Part shown: positions 42,619 through 54,796 of the stretch, in pieces | Position numbering within the stretch: the first letter of the stretch is position 1 | Layout of the letters: every line of letters starts with the position of its first letter | Source: Lunularia cruciata | Lineage: Eukaryota; Streptophyta; Marchantiopsida; Lunulariales; Lunulariaceae | DNA length: 64,000 nt | Direction: 5' to 3' | Assembly: GCA_948567375.1 (NCBI GenBank) | Contig: OX419756.1 | Span: 2,237,001 to 2,301,000 of the forward strand | Notes under the pieces: generated by a model | The model's input: the letters and a program-made list of their open reading frames with translations, nothing else | Database searches by the model: none | Told to the model about the DNA's origin: nothing | Translations under genes and position numbers: made by a program

Positions 42619-42668
42619 GAAGGCGACCGCGTAGAAAAAACGAAGGATGGAAGACCCCATCAAGCGTT
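42619..42668 (-). mobile_element. 5'-truncated LINE 3' tail, minus strand
   Basis: On the minus strand: CGCTTGATGGGGTCTTCCAT, then CCTTCGTTTTTTCTACGCGG and TCGCCTT, matching the tails at 26939 and 28142. One C of the hairpin is deleted. No clear target duplication. Confidence 0.8.
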
Positions 42669-42798
42669 GAGGTGTTACGACATTTGGAGAGACGAGAACT
42701 TGTCTCCTCGATCGACCATTTTCGACGGTGTGAGAGTTCATTTACAAGGTCACCCACTGACAGTATTACACTACTGACGGCAGTCTACCAAAGCTTCA

Positions 42799-42829
42799 CG
42801 ACCGACTATATACTATATATAGTCGGTCG
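42799..42829. repeat. Perfect 14-bp inverted repeat with 3-base loop
   Basis: Arms CGACCGACTATATA (42799-42812) and its complement (42816-42829) around CTA. Outside the perfect core, CAAAGCTTCA and, on the other strand, CAAAAGCATG extend the symmetry imperfectly, so it may be a small foldback transposon remnant or a hairpin-forming site. Confidence 0.9.
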
Positions 42830-42839
42830 CATGCTTTTG

Positions 42840-45442
42840 CAAGTCCGACTGACCCGGTCAATATTACTGATGTAGGAGTTCTTTGGTTTGTTGTTTCTTT
42901 TAGCTATGGTTAAATTCCTTTCGTTCAGATATTTTTGAGAGAATTTCTTGACGATTGCTCTTTTCTCAGAAGATTTTCATACAAGGTGACAATCTGACAC
43001 GGCTCTTTTGCCCGAGGAAAATGCAGGAAGTTCTAGGAAAATGTTCAGTATAGAGTTTCGTGAATCAGAATATGAACAGTAACATTTTGTCGGAACTCCC
43101 TTCTCTCTCCTTTTGCGCAGAATTCACAGTGCTTGATTGTCTTCCACTAACTAATACTAAAACCATCCATATGAGATTCTCAGTCGATTTCGATCTTATA
43201 TCTAGTACGGTTGTTTGTGGACACTGAATTTTCCTGTATATTATGTAAATCTAATAAACACTATTGAACTGTATTAATTTAATAATTATAATATCTGTTA
43301 TATAATTTTTTTAAATAGGATCAATAACTAAACAGTTAAAATAATCAGTTCTTGATGAGATTTTGGACTAAGTTGATCGGATTTCAAGTTGTTTCAACAC
43401 TGCAGTGAAACGTCTTATGCGATTGGGGAATGCTTGCAGCAAGTTTGTAGGAAGTTAACAAATTTTTAGCCAGTTATTTCAGCATAATAAGGTAGATTTT
43501 TGGGAGGAATTTTAGCTCAAAGACAATATCTTAATAAATTAATATATCAAAAATTATTCTTTGAAGAATATAAATTACTAGCTATCGCCTTGAACAAAAG
43601 CTGTAAATTATTATCTTAATCCATATCTACTAGCAGAGCAATTTACATATTGAACGACATGTTATTCTATGTCTTCTTATTTCTAGCTTGATGCTTAAAT
43701 TTTTTTATTGAAATCATGAGATCGCTACCTAGCTATAAAATACTCACCTCGACTTAATTTTTCATGAACGATTTCGGATCAACCTTCTATTAAATAAAAC
43801 TCCCTTGGTACTTACTTTTATGTTTGTACTAGCTATTTGATTGCATGTACAAACATCATCAACTTTTGTTGGTATAACGTCTTAAGTTTCTTGAGTAGCA
43901 AACTGAAACTCTACATTGTGTAACCACTCTGCGACAGGCATCTGGTCTGATTAGGTGCACGGATCTTCTTTCAGCAGACTTTCATACAAAAGCGAGGAAA
44001 AGTTTTTCTCCAAATCACCTTGGTAGGTTTCTCGTTCCGTTAAAAGGCCGACACACTTTTCAGCATTATTAGAGATCTTTACCGGTCCCCTTGTGTCTTA
44101 CAATACGATACACAGATGGATGTAGCTCTCAAGCTTGTGTCTTTTTAGTGCGGGATAAAGCCGCAATAATTTCGGTACTTCCAGTATAGACGTCCCTTGT
44201 CATTCTCCTGTTTGCAGCGAGGGTAATTTGCGCAATTGAATTTGAGACTCTCCCTTAAGGGTGTAGGTAGTATATTATCGCGGTTTGTAGCACTTGCCAC
44301 GCTTCCGTCTAATTATTGGTGTGTGGATCCGGATCCAAGAGTTGAATCCAGAGCTAAACTGCTTGCGTCCCAGCACAATCATGAGAATGTCTTATGCATA
44401 TTGCACGTTGCATCAGTTAAAGGTCAGATTTGCGGAGATTGTATATCACCAATTTGAGATCGTGAGAACTGAACAATGTTCTTGAACTGTTTAACAAGAG
44501 CCGTGGGTGTTTCTGATCGTCAAGGCAGTCCAACTAACATGCAAGAGAATGAGACTCACCTCGTTGTGCACAATGCCATAGTTTCTGCATGCTTTATCAA
44601 TCACGAAACGTATGATACTGCAGTACTGGCTGAAACAGAAGCTCCGACGTCAGTCCCATACTTGTAGCGGTTATCGGAGCAACCATATCACACAACTCAC
44701 TCCTGAAAATTTACACCAGTTACTCAGCTGCACCACCGCTACCGGATAATTCTTTTATGCCGAAGACATATACATATATAGATACGAAGCTCTATTGATG
44801 ACTATTCGCCTCACGGCGTCGGTGCAAGCTTGAAGGTTGCACCGGTATCTGCCTCTTATAACTGCAAATGGGTGATGCTTGACTGGAAGCAAACTATCAC
44901 AGTGCTTTAATTACAGCCCTGCAGTGAACCAATGTCCAACAAGTCGAGTAAGAAAATTTGAGCTTATTCAGAACATAATCGTCCTGCATCTTACCTGTCA
45001 AGAGAAAGACATGGATGTCTTGAAGTTATAGAAGTCATTTGTACATCGGCATTGAATAATTTGTCAAGCAATGAAATCTGTGAGAGCTCATGTAGAGACC
45101 CATTTTGAATAACTCAATGATTATTAAATATATGGCATCAAAAGACAAGTGAATGTACTGTCGTTCGTAGACTCGCCGCGAAGGTCTAAGTCACAAACTA
45201 CTTGGCCCCAGGCACGAGTGAACTGCTGTGGATGCTATAGTTCCCATCGGCATTAGAGTAGTGCAGAAGCGATGGACCGGATTGCTCGGAGTAATTAAGT
45301 GGCCACGAACAAAAAGTCATTATTCTGGTATGGGTATGTGTAATTTGGCTGCGTACTAGCTGTCGGTAAGAAGCTACGATACTGGCCTTGAAAAACCACC
45401 TTGGGAGTCCTCTTGTTTATTGATGGCCGAAGAATTGAGACT
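42840..45442. other. Intergenic sequence between the two secreted-protein genes (right part)
   Basis: No gene is supported; frames of 60-73 codons near 44.2-44.7 kb have no motif. 43.2-43.9 kb is strongly AT-rich. Confidence 0.4.
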
Positions 45443-45949
45443 TCACGCAGGAAAGGTATGCTCTGTAGAATGAGTCCAAACGGTTAGTTAGAGTCAAACT
45501 AAGATTTTGCATAAGTATCCAAGCTATATATCTATCGTGATTAAAATTGACAAGAGTTGATACTCACTTCCACACATACACGCCGGGTCCGGAATAGGAA
45601 ATGCGCAGTTGTGGGGGAGCTGAAGAGGTGCGGTCAGATTGTAATAAGGTGGTAATATGGAGAGATGCACTAGGAACCCCTTGCAGAGGCAGTTAGCACT
45701 AAGGGTTCTTATTTGCACGCAGCATTCATCACACGGAACGGGTACTTTCTTGCCTGAACTGAAGTCATTGCACAAGTCGAAAATGGGATCAAATTCAGGA
45801 TTACTCATCGTACATTGCTCTGGAGCAAAGTGACAAGCTGACAACCCATTAGCAAAATTGATGATGTGATCACCATGAGGTATGATGGTCATCACCACTA
45901 CTACAGAAGCAGCCGACACAAGTCGCACTACCAAGTCAATCGCAGCCAT
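45443..45949 (-). CDS. Secreted cysteine-rich protein, lipid-transfer-like (copy 2)
   Basis: Minus-strand exons 45568-45949 and 45443-45462 with a 105-bp GT-AG intron in phase 1 give 133 residues. The start MAAIDLVVRLVSAASVVVVM gives a good signal peptide; an upstream in-frame ATG at 46030 would add 27 residues and is less likely. Cysteine spacing equals copy 1 exactly (x6, x13, x15, CC, x9, CxC, x25, x8, CxC) with one extra Cys before CC. Shared blocks are ANCLCKGFLV, LPPYYNL and LPHNCAFP. The 20-bp last exon encodes HTFPA and stop. TATA-like TTTATATAAATA lies upstream (about 46094-46106). Same family and probable role as copy 1. Confidence 0.8.
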
Positions 45950-46109
45950 TGTCAAAAGAAGTAAAGTCACAACAGATTCTGAACACAAGGGACAACGATG
46001 CGACCAGAAGGGAACGCTATGACCATTCAAGCCAGAAATTCATGCAACTGAGAAAGAAGAAGAAACTTTGAGAGTTCCACAATCTAAGAGCAATATTTAT
46101 ATAAAAATC

Positions 46110-49100
46110 CTAAACAGCTTAAAGTCAAGTGCACGAACACGTATACATCTGCATACGGCTATCAGTGAACCACATATTTGTTAGACAAATATGTTCAACC
46201 TTGATCATTCAAGTCATGTTTTATATAGCTTATTTTGTTTGAGTACAAGGATCTGAAGATAAATCGTCACAATTTTTTGATTGAATAGTTACATGGATGA
46301 TATGTAAGGAGAACAGTTCACCATCACGTCAGTGTAAGCGCACGTCATGATGGCGTGGGTATTGATAAGAAATACTTTACTCCAAACGTCTTAGTTAAAT
46401 TTACTTGTTTTTATAGTGCATGTTGTAGGTCACTTTGTTTAATTTATTAAAACTTGTTAATCGATACCCCATATCCCTGCAGAATAACATGTCTGTGAGT
46501 ACATTGATCAAGAAGATTTAATGAATTAAAAGAAGCGTAACAAAAAGAGTGCCTTAGAACATGCACTGCAGAAACAAGAGAGATTGACATTGCGATTGGA
46601 ATGGAAAGGATATCCATAGAATGGCAAAGAGGATAAGATCCTTCGTTACTATTCGAAAGGGACAGTGGGATCTTTCTCACTTATTGTCTCCAGATTTCAA
46701 GGTAGATTTAACTCAATATCTCAGTGTACAGATTCCAAAGTTGAATCCATGTTAGAATAAGAATATGTTTTAAAATTGCACTGAATGCACGTGTTAAAGG
46801 CACAATTCCATAGCTAGCAACTGGATACATTCCCCATATTGTAAAAAATCTTACGTAACCTACTTTAGCCAGGATGCGCCGTTGTTGTGTCGCATCGACT
46901 AGGGTCTGGTAACCTAGGGTTTCTTTCGCGTAATACTGTAGTGCTGCACCCCGGAAGGTGAAAGCTTGTTATTCAGATACACGGATTGAGTTACTATCAA
47001 GTTGCTTCTTAGGTGTGAATCCAACTTCAAATATTCGGAATCAAATCACAAGTCGTTCGGAATCAAATCACAGACTTCCAATGTCTGGAGCTATACTTTC
47101 TCCCAGAAAGATCTACTGGTCTTAAAGCTGTCGGGACTATTTGCAGATAATATATAGTCTTTATTGATGAAATCTCAAATTGCAGATATCCGCAAGCGAC
47201 TCAGGTGTATTGCTTCTACTATTTGTCAAAGGCATCGTCTGATAGAACTGAGAACTAAGATAGAACTGAGACATAACAGAGATATGGCTCCTCCATACCT
47301 CAAAATACAAATGGATTCTACTTGGAGTTTCCAAAGGAGCAAACGTTTACTACAAATTAGGAAGTTAACGCATGTGATCTACTTCTCTGACGGTATTCTA
47401 CACGTACAGGGTTCCTTCATGACACTTGTCAAGAGATGAGAAGATTGGGTATGAATATCTAGGTGGCCGGACCCTAGAAATGAAGACAATGTAACTGATC
47501 TACAACTCATCCATATCCTATTTGAGTTCTGAATTATGTTGTACAAGACATCGAAGAGTCCTGAATCATTCAAATTGCTGCTTTTCCTGGTCTGTCACAA
47601 TCTGTACCACCTTCTTCGTCGAACTGGGATATATATGTACATTTATTTATTTATTGTACATTGCTGACACTTTTCTTACGTTGCACGAAATCAATGTGTC
47701 GGCCATTGCCAGCTTTAGATCGGAGGGTCTGGCCGGACTGTATAACTCATGCTCATATCGTCCTAATCTTGGTTTGCTCAATCCACGAGAATAACTCATG
47801 ATCACATAGCTCTCAACTGAGTTTGGAGTGAAGCCGATAAGATTGTACCTTACAATGAAAGACAAGGACTATGCAGATGCAGATGGGAAGGGCATCCGTG
47901 GTACTCCTCTAACACTTTTGACCAATAGCATGTCATCTCCAGAAATACATCTTGCCTCACACTAAACATTATTTCACATACGTCATTCGTATTGCTTCGC
48001 CTCTGGGAGTCATTAAGAACTGAAAAGTAGCAGGAACCAAGTAACAAGACAGGATGGAATTTGTACATCGATATTCTTGCTCTTCTGAAATTAATCTTAA
48101 TGTTCAATTTGCTTTTGTAATTGAAGGAGAAAATTCCAGGGAAGATGTGTAGACGATGATGACTGAAACTCAAGGTGCAAACTCAGTCAAATTTTAAATA
48201 GCCCAGATAATATCAGTCTAGCTTCTTGCTTTACTCTCAGCTAATTTTGAAAATCTTTGCAATTTTCCCACATACATGATCTATATATTCCATAGATTCT
48301 GAGACCTCGCTTGGTATGCAACGCTGTGAAAATTAATATCATGATTTGCGAGCACTGCTTTGCAGAACGTGAAATCCACACACCCGGGCTTCGTCCTATT
48401 GGATTCTGTCACTAGGAATGAAACTTGCAATTTATGACACGACGATATGTTGCAATGCTCAAAGAATCCTCCTCCGACGGGTTCGTTACGTTCTTGCTTT
48501 AGTCCAATTTCAAGAAACCTCAAAGTTTTAATCCTTAACTCCTGGCTGTTAGTCTTCGACGCCTGGATGGGTGCATGCAATATATAGTTCAATGGTACAT
48601 TGCACTTGGTCAAGAATACTTTAAGCATGGGCTGTTGATTACTTCAATAAACTCTAATCACAATCTCGAGAGAAATCATTTGAAGAAAAGGAGTTACTGT
48701 CACTAACGAGTTGAGATTTGCACTTCAGTTTATTTGTAAATGATCCATGAGCAACGATACATAGACAGGGAGATTCCCACCCACTGTCCACAACCTGACC
48801 AAAGAAACAGAAACAGTGCACTCCGATTGTTACACTCCGGCTAACAAAACATCCAATGTTTGATGCCTCGACATGTTACAATTGGTCGAAGGATTGTTCT
48901 ATGATGTATAGTTTATCAGTTCCTCATTTAATCCGGAAACTAAGGAAACATTAATCAAGAGAGCAGTCCTTAAAGGAGAAGGGTTGTTGGGATGCTCCAG
49001 TCAGATCTGCACCTTAAGCTTCGATATGTTTTCTAAACCTCAAGGTGCAATCGCAGTCAAATATGGCAACAGCCCTTTTCTTTTAAATTGGTCCCGCGCC

Positions 49101-51640
49101 AAAATGTCAATGTCGGACTTGAGATATTCCAGAAGTTGGTGACAGGAATGGATCCATCCAGTTGCATATCCGATTGTAAATGGACCTACTATAGATGATC
49201 CAATTTTTTATGCGTTTCAATAATAGGGTCGTGATATGCTGGATGATGAAGTCCACTGTATTAGCGTTTCCCAGCAATTTATGATACGTTTCACAAAATC
49301 TGATAGTGGAATTTCTGGATCGTCTCCACTATATCAGCGAATCCCAAAGAATCACGAAGGTACTCGGTGTAGGGAGTGGAGGAAGAGCTCAGTCCCGTTA
49401 GATCAAGATGTCCATCCTTTCGCAGTCTTCGGATTTCTTTGGAGAATCAATGGAACAATCCTGTAAGAAAGAGAACCTTCTCTGCGATGAAGATAGAGAC
49501 GATGACCCCATTCTTTGAGTTGGGTCGTCAAGCGAGCACATATGCTACACTAAATGGTTGAAGTTCTCAACGTGGTAGTGAAGCACACAGTTCCATTTCA
49601 TCAGGAACCATCTGTCGTAGTGTTTTGGATTGCTTAACCTAAACATGATTTGTTCCTGTTCAGTAGATAATACATATAAGTACGAAGCTTTTAGCTGCAT
49701 TCATCACGTGGGCATACACTGCATTTCCTAAAAGTGTGTAACATTCTTCCAAATCTTTGGTCGGAAGCGTTCAGGAATCTTTCCAGACTTGGTGAAGCAC
49801 TGGTTTAGATTTTCTTCAAACATGTCTTAATTAACGTTATGCGTACTCTAATTAAGACATGTTTAAAAAAGAACCTTGTTTTTATCTTAGTGACGATTTC
49901 AATACCAAATGCACGTTTCTAATTGACACTTAATAGATTGTTGAACCACACTGATCTATCACAGCAAATTATTTTTGTATATATCCGAAAGCAATTCAAC
50001 CCCTTTAGTCTCTGCCTCCGGAGTGATTTCATTTCCCTGATATACTCTTAGTGCTGTAGGATCCGTATAAACATATTATTGAGACGTCTTTATTTCCTAT
50101 ATTTTCTTTCAGTTCTAGACCAAGTTCAGTTTAATAAAATAAAATAAAAGTAAATTGAATACTTACATATATAGTTATACAGTTGTTACTTTGGTTCAGT
50201 TAAGATGTTGATTTCCAAATCACGGAAAAAGAATTGGATCTAAGTTCGAATTAAACTTGAATCCATGATTTGATTGGCTCAGTTGTATAAAAGTTTGGTT
50301 TGTAATGCGTTTGGTTGCAGGTGATTTTGCTTTCGAATACAAAATTAAAATTTTGATGTTTGAGCCGTTTGAAACCGATTTCAAAGATAAAGGCTAGAAA
50401 ATTCCTGTTAAATTAACTCGGTGTTGGCTTTAATTTGATATTTATTATTTTGGTTAAGTTTGGTTTGAGCTTAGAGGTCCTGTGCAAACCGTCTTAAACT
50501 GGTCTGAGCATTACAACGACTTGAAACGTCCGAACCAACAGAAAAGACCTCAGTGCACGAACATATTTCAACATGTTTAAAGAGTTTGGAGATAATTAAG
50601 TACTGAATACTCAGCTTTTCGCTCAAGCTGTATTGAAGCGAGATTGTCATATAGAATGTTTCGAGTTTCATTGAGAACTTTATATATTGTCTTCGTGTAA
50701 AATTTTAAATAGTTAATAAAATAGCACTAAAATGATGATGAGACTTAGTGTTAAAATAAAAATCACAATACTGGGGTGTAAAGCAAAGCGAGGTATAGAC
50801 ACGGGGTACAAACTTCGAAGCTGCTTGTATATGCTAAAGACGATGATACTTGAAGTTTTTTGCTACTTTGTTTGAACAGGAGCTCCTCACTATTGGAAGA
50901 TATCATTGTAAGGCAATTGACAATGTGCACATGTATAGCAAATTCAACCATTAAATTACACTACGATTGATGGATTTCGTCTACGTGTATTCTCAATCTC
51001 TCATAAACTTTATTCTCCTCCGGATTTCTATACCTCCAAATCAAGCATTTTGATACTCAATGGATATTTTGTTCAATAATCTCTACAATGTATAGAGATT
51101 TTACTACTAGAGCTCCACTTCTTTCATCTTGAACTTGGGCTAACTTTTTACAATCTCAAAATCCTAATTTGAAACCCTACATCAAGTGCTACTCCTAGTT
51201 CCTGCCAGATTTTTGAAAAGTTCATTGCTTATTACTTCAATTGAATATTAAGATTTTTCTAACAAGTTCTCATTCTTTTAACTATTACTTTAAACGAAAA
51301 GATTGCAATCCACTCTAATCATAGATGGAACAAATTGTTAGGTGTTTATGATAATATTTTTACTAAATGCAGAATATCTCATTATCTATAAACCCTAATA
51401 AAACCAAAAATTGTAAGGTAGTTGTTATTACTTTCTCTAAATGTTGTTGAAGTTTAGTATTTGGATTTTAAACCAAGCTTTAGAATACATCAATTCACAA
51501 GCTAGACTCATATTTTGCTTTGCGGACCTAGGTATACATGATCTCATACTTTGACTATTCTTTCCTTGAGTACTTTAACCAAAAATTATATAGTGATCCA
51601 AGTCATCAACAATGCTGCAAAATTCCACAACTCACTTTAA
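46110..51640. other. Right part of the gene island, no gene recognised
   Basis: Many short frames on both strands (largest 115 codons at 48281-48628, minus) have no motif, signal peptide or partner copy. A 21-bp direct repeat (TTCGGAATCAAATCACA) lies at 47036-47073. A short shared string, CTCAAGGTGCAA..CAGTCAAAT, occurs at 48168 and 49038. From about 50.9 kb the sequence becomes AT-rich and resembles the repeat blocks. Confidence 0.4.
49818..49864. repeat. Perfect 16-bp inverted repeat with 15-base loop
   Basis: Arms AAACATGTCTTAATTA (49818-49833) and its complement (49849-49864). The arms sit within pyrimidine/purine flanks (TTTTCTTC left, AAAAAAGAAC right) that extend the pairing imperfectly. 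Confidence 0.9.
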
Positions 51641-51647
51641 AAGAGAG

Positions 51648-51735
51648 GAAAGACGACCGCATAGGAAAAACAAAGGATGGGAAGACCCCATCAACCCGTA
51701 CAAGGGAGAGACAGAAAAGGTAACATGGGGCTAAG
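51648..51735 (-). other. 3' end of LINE with hairpin
   Basis: On the minus strand, 3' of the stop codon: TGTCTCTCCCTTGTACGGG, then the hairpin GATGGGGTCTTCCCATC (51676-51692; 6-bp stem GATGGG/CCCATC), then CTTTGTTTTTCCTATGCGGT. The same block ends all truncated copies in the window, so it is probably the RNA feature the element's RT recognises (inference from stringent-type LINEs). Confidence 0.75.
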
Positions 51736-52330
51736 CCCCAATAGAGTCTATATGAGAAATCTGCCCTATTGCACCTAAGATATCCGAGCTATGCAAGTCG
51801 TATGGTCTACACACAATTGGAGCATCCAAAAAAACATCACCTAATGTGATTGCTCTCCTATGGATTGCACCAGCCACTGCCCTCTGTAGAGTAATGGACA
51901 CACGCTGTCTAAAATATGCTACAAAGTATGAGAGTGAGAGTGGTACTCCCTGATGCCTAACATGATAAGCTCTCGCGCACTCCCTAAAACATGTGTCAAA
52001 TGCCATGTCCATCGCATCATATAACTCCAAGGCTAGAGGAACAAAGAGCTGACCTTGCTGCATGCCCCTATACTTGGAGACCTTGCAACCTGCTGCTGCA
52101 CTCGCTGCCAATCCAGGGCGATGGGTAATCACTCCCTCTTAAACTGTATCTCGTGTAAGGTTTGTAACCATGACATCCGCTACTACCACTTGATCATCTC
52201 GGACCAAGTATAAGTCTACCTTGACACGTGTTGTCTGCAAGGCATACGAATGCTCCCTCCAAGCCAAGTATCCACTCTCTCGTGCCATAGCAAACACTAA
52301 TCCAAGAGCATGCATCCTTGCCGGAGCAAG
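51731..52330 (-). pseudogene. LINE C-terminal restriction-like endonuclease region
   Basis: Reading one frame with one stop: HALGLVFAMARESGYLAW, then VKVDLYLVRDDQVVVADVMV, a stop, then GCKVSKYRGMQQG and LFVPLALELYDAMDMAFD, ending VCRPYDLHSSDIL. The pattern [K/R]-x-D-L ... V-V-x-D-V-x-V-T ... K-x2-K-Y resembles the restriction-like endonuclease of R2/NeSL elements (usually KPD ... (V)(I)D(V) ... K..KY). Candidate active-site Asp codons are at 52214-52216 and 52175-52177; KVSKY is at 52070-52084. The usual Pro of PD reads Val. Assignment is by motif only. Confidence 0.6.
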
Positions 52331-52439
52331 AGCATAGACGTGCTCTAGTAGCTTGAGGAATGAACGAGTCGACTAAGAGAGAATGTAGCATATGCTCACA
52401 TTGTTGCTCCATCAAGGAAGAATGTAAACCTCTAGTCCA

Positions 52440-53497
52440 ATCTAACGATAGTGAAGCAAACAGTGGAAAATCCTCTTATGCTCGTGAGGATAGACTATCT
52501 CTTTATCTCTATCTCTATTATCTGTCTGCCACAATAATGCTTGGAGAGAAAAGAATCCTCCCTCCACCTCTGTCACATAAGTATCCAAAACTGGCCTATC
52601 AGCAACCACAAAACGAGAGGAAAGTAGGGGTGCTGAGAGAGCACAACTACCTAAAAATGCTATAGGTGCCATCTCCTCCATAGAAAGCAAGCCAACCCCA
52701 CCACATGAGATCGGCAGAGCCGTTTGTCTATGTGCCAACTCCCCTATCACACACTCAAAAGTCCTTGGTCCAATAATATCACCAAAGACTCCCATAATCC
52801 TCCTATCAAATGCTCTCAGATGTGATAGGAAGGACGATGAGGGAGGAACTGTGCGGATGAGGTAGGATGGTCAACGAGCAATACTCAAAGAGAGTATACC
52901 AAATGCCACCTATGGATCTCCTAGTAATGGAAGGTCATCCACATGGAGAACATCCTCTGCAAGGGCAGCATCTAAGAAGCATTGACAAAATCCTCCAATC
53001 CTATTGGCACTCCAAGAACACGAAGTCCATATGTGGATGTGATACACCCTTCTAGAAGCTCAAGGTGGGGAGGGGTACCTAAAGAGAACCATGCCCTACA
53101 CTTTGACACCTTGACTCTCAAGCCTACTAGATGTAGCTCAATAGTCAAGTAGTCAAAGGCCTGCCTAATCTGATCTACATGGCCTACAATGTATGTTTCA
53201 TCTGCCAAGGAGGGAAATACACAACTTGGCATGACCAAAGTAGTAGATAAGAGAGCTCTAAAGTGAGCCATGGCAAATAAGGCCCCCCCCCAAAGGATCT
53301 CCCTGACGTGTACCAACAGTTGACTCCAAGACGGTGACTCTCTCTTGTGAACCACCATGCTGGTAGTAAAGGGAAGCAAGAGAGCCATAAAAAGACCGCA
53401 CAAAAGGAATGAGACTCGCCAAGGATCCACCAGCCTCCCTAAGCTCTCTAAAGATAGATGCATGTGAGACGCTATTAAAAGCATTCTCAACATCCAC
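52440..53497 (-). pseudogene. LINE reverse transcriptase
   Basis: DVENAFNSVSHASIFRELRE begins the palm, followed by LIPFVRSFYGSLASLYY and TVGTRQGDPLGG. A run of nine C (53283-53291; G on the coding strand) then shifts the frame; the other frame continues ALFAMAHFRALLSTTL and VFPSLADETYIVG, where the catalytic A-D-D reads A-D-E (53197-53205). LRVLGVPIGLEDFVNAS and FGILSLSIARRPSYLIRTVP follow (thumb). Two inactivating changes are therefore visible in the RT. It is not the L1 type found in most plant LINEs by its motif wording, but the clade needs a tree. Confidence 0.8.
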
Positions 53498-54553
53498 CTA
53501 TAGAACGACCCACTCCGGATGGATATCTAGGAGTGCTCTAATGCCTATAGATATAGCCTCACATCCTCCAGGTGTAGCTACTCCAAACTGATGTGGATTA
53601 AGGTGCTGTCAAAAGTGAGAACGATGTTGAAGGACAATGGTACGACTAACCAAACGCAAAAAGATCTCTCCAATAGCAATTTTTCTAATGCCTCCCATGT
53701 CCTTCTCCATCACAAGAAGTTGACTAGCACCTCACACCCGACTAACAGACATAGGAATGTCTCCTCTTGCTATTGCTACAGCCACCTAAAACAACTCAAT
53801 AAAACCACTAGAAGGATCATTTGCTTGGAAGCAATCTCTTAGGTGCTCATAAACCATCCTTGACAAGCCTCCTAAGGAAAGGCAAGGGGCAGTGCACAAT
53901 GCTTGTGCAAATAGCAACCTATCAAGACATAAAGGCTTGCATAGGCTGATAATCTAAGACCTCTAGTGGTAGTCCCTCTACTGCTATAGGATGCAGTGAG
54001 CGTAAGGCAGAGATGATCTCATCAATAGGACTCGCTATAGACAAAGGGTGTAGCACTCGTGCTACTCTACTAAACTCTCCCGCCTGACCCAAAGTCCTAC
54101 ATTGTTGTAATCGAGTGGAATTTGTGGTATCCTGTGGCGATGCTTGTGTCCTAAATCATGTAGTCCTAATAGACTCCTCCTAAAGGGCTGTCCAATCCTC
54201 CGCTCAAAATCAACAAAATCTAGCAGCCACCTCTCTATGCCCCGCACATCCCCCTCTAGCATAACGAAGACACCATCAAGGAAGTAGGAGGAATAGGCAC
54301 CATCCTAACTCGTCCAAGGGATCACATGCCAAACAATCCAGTGGTAGGCAAAAAGCCTATCTAGCCTCATCATGGAGTGTGCGGGGTAGCCTATGGAATA
54401 GACGTGGACATCAAAAACTAGTCTCAAATAACCCCAAAATGCAATCCACTTGAGAAGCTAACCACTCCCACGACTCGATCTCCCTGGAACAATCAACAAA
54501 GGTATAGAAGAAGTGTACGTAATCCCGAGTGTCACTATTGTCGATGTGGTTGC

Positions 54554-54796
54554 TCATCTCACGTGGACATCCCAAGTGGTCCAATCATAATCCTTGTGCA
54601 TCCTCCCCACATGGGTCTTTACCCCTTGCGAGGTGAAGCATTGGTGACACACCGGGCATGGTGTATCTCGACTTGCTCTCGACGACCCCGCATGGGAAAG
54701 TGTAGCCATGGCTAGAACAAGAATAATGATAGTAACACATGCTGCTCCTCTCCATATCTCCCCATATCTACAAAACCACAACCCCTCACATCCCAA
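54554..54796 (-). pseudogene. LINE N-terminal C2H2 zinc finger frame
   Basis: An 80-codon frame with CPVCHQCFTSQGVKTHVGRM then HKDYDW: C-x2-C-x12-H-x4-H, a complete C2H2 finger at 54596-54658. N-terminal C2H2 fingers are typical of R2/NeSL-like LINEs, where they bind target DNA. The same segment is damaged in the other two copies. Confidence 0.75.

Noticed and set aside
48164-49070. Possible duplicated unit sharing CTCAAGGTGCAA..CAGTCAAAT
   Set aside because: Beyond about 25 bases the alignment is too loose to claim a duplication by eye.
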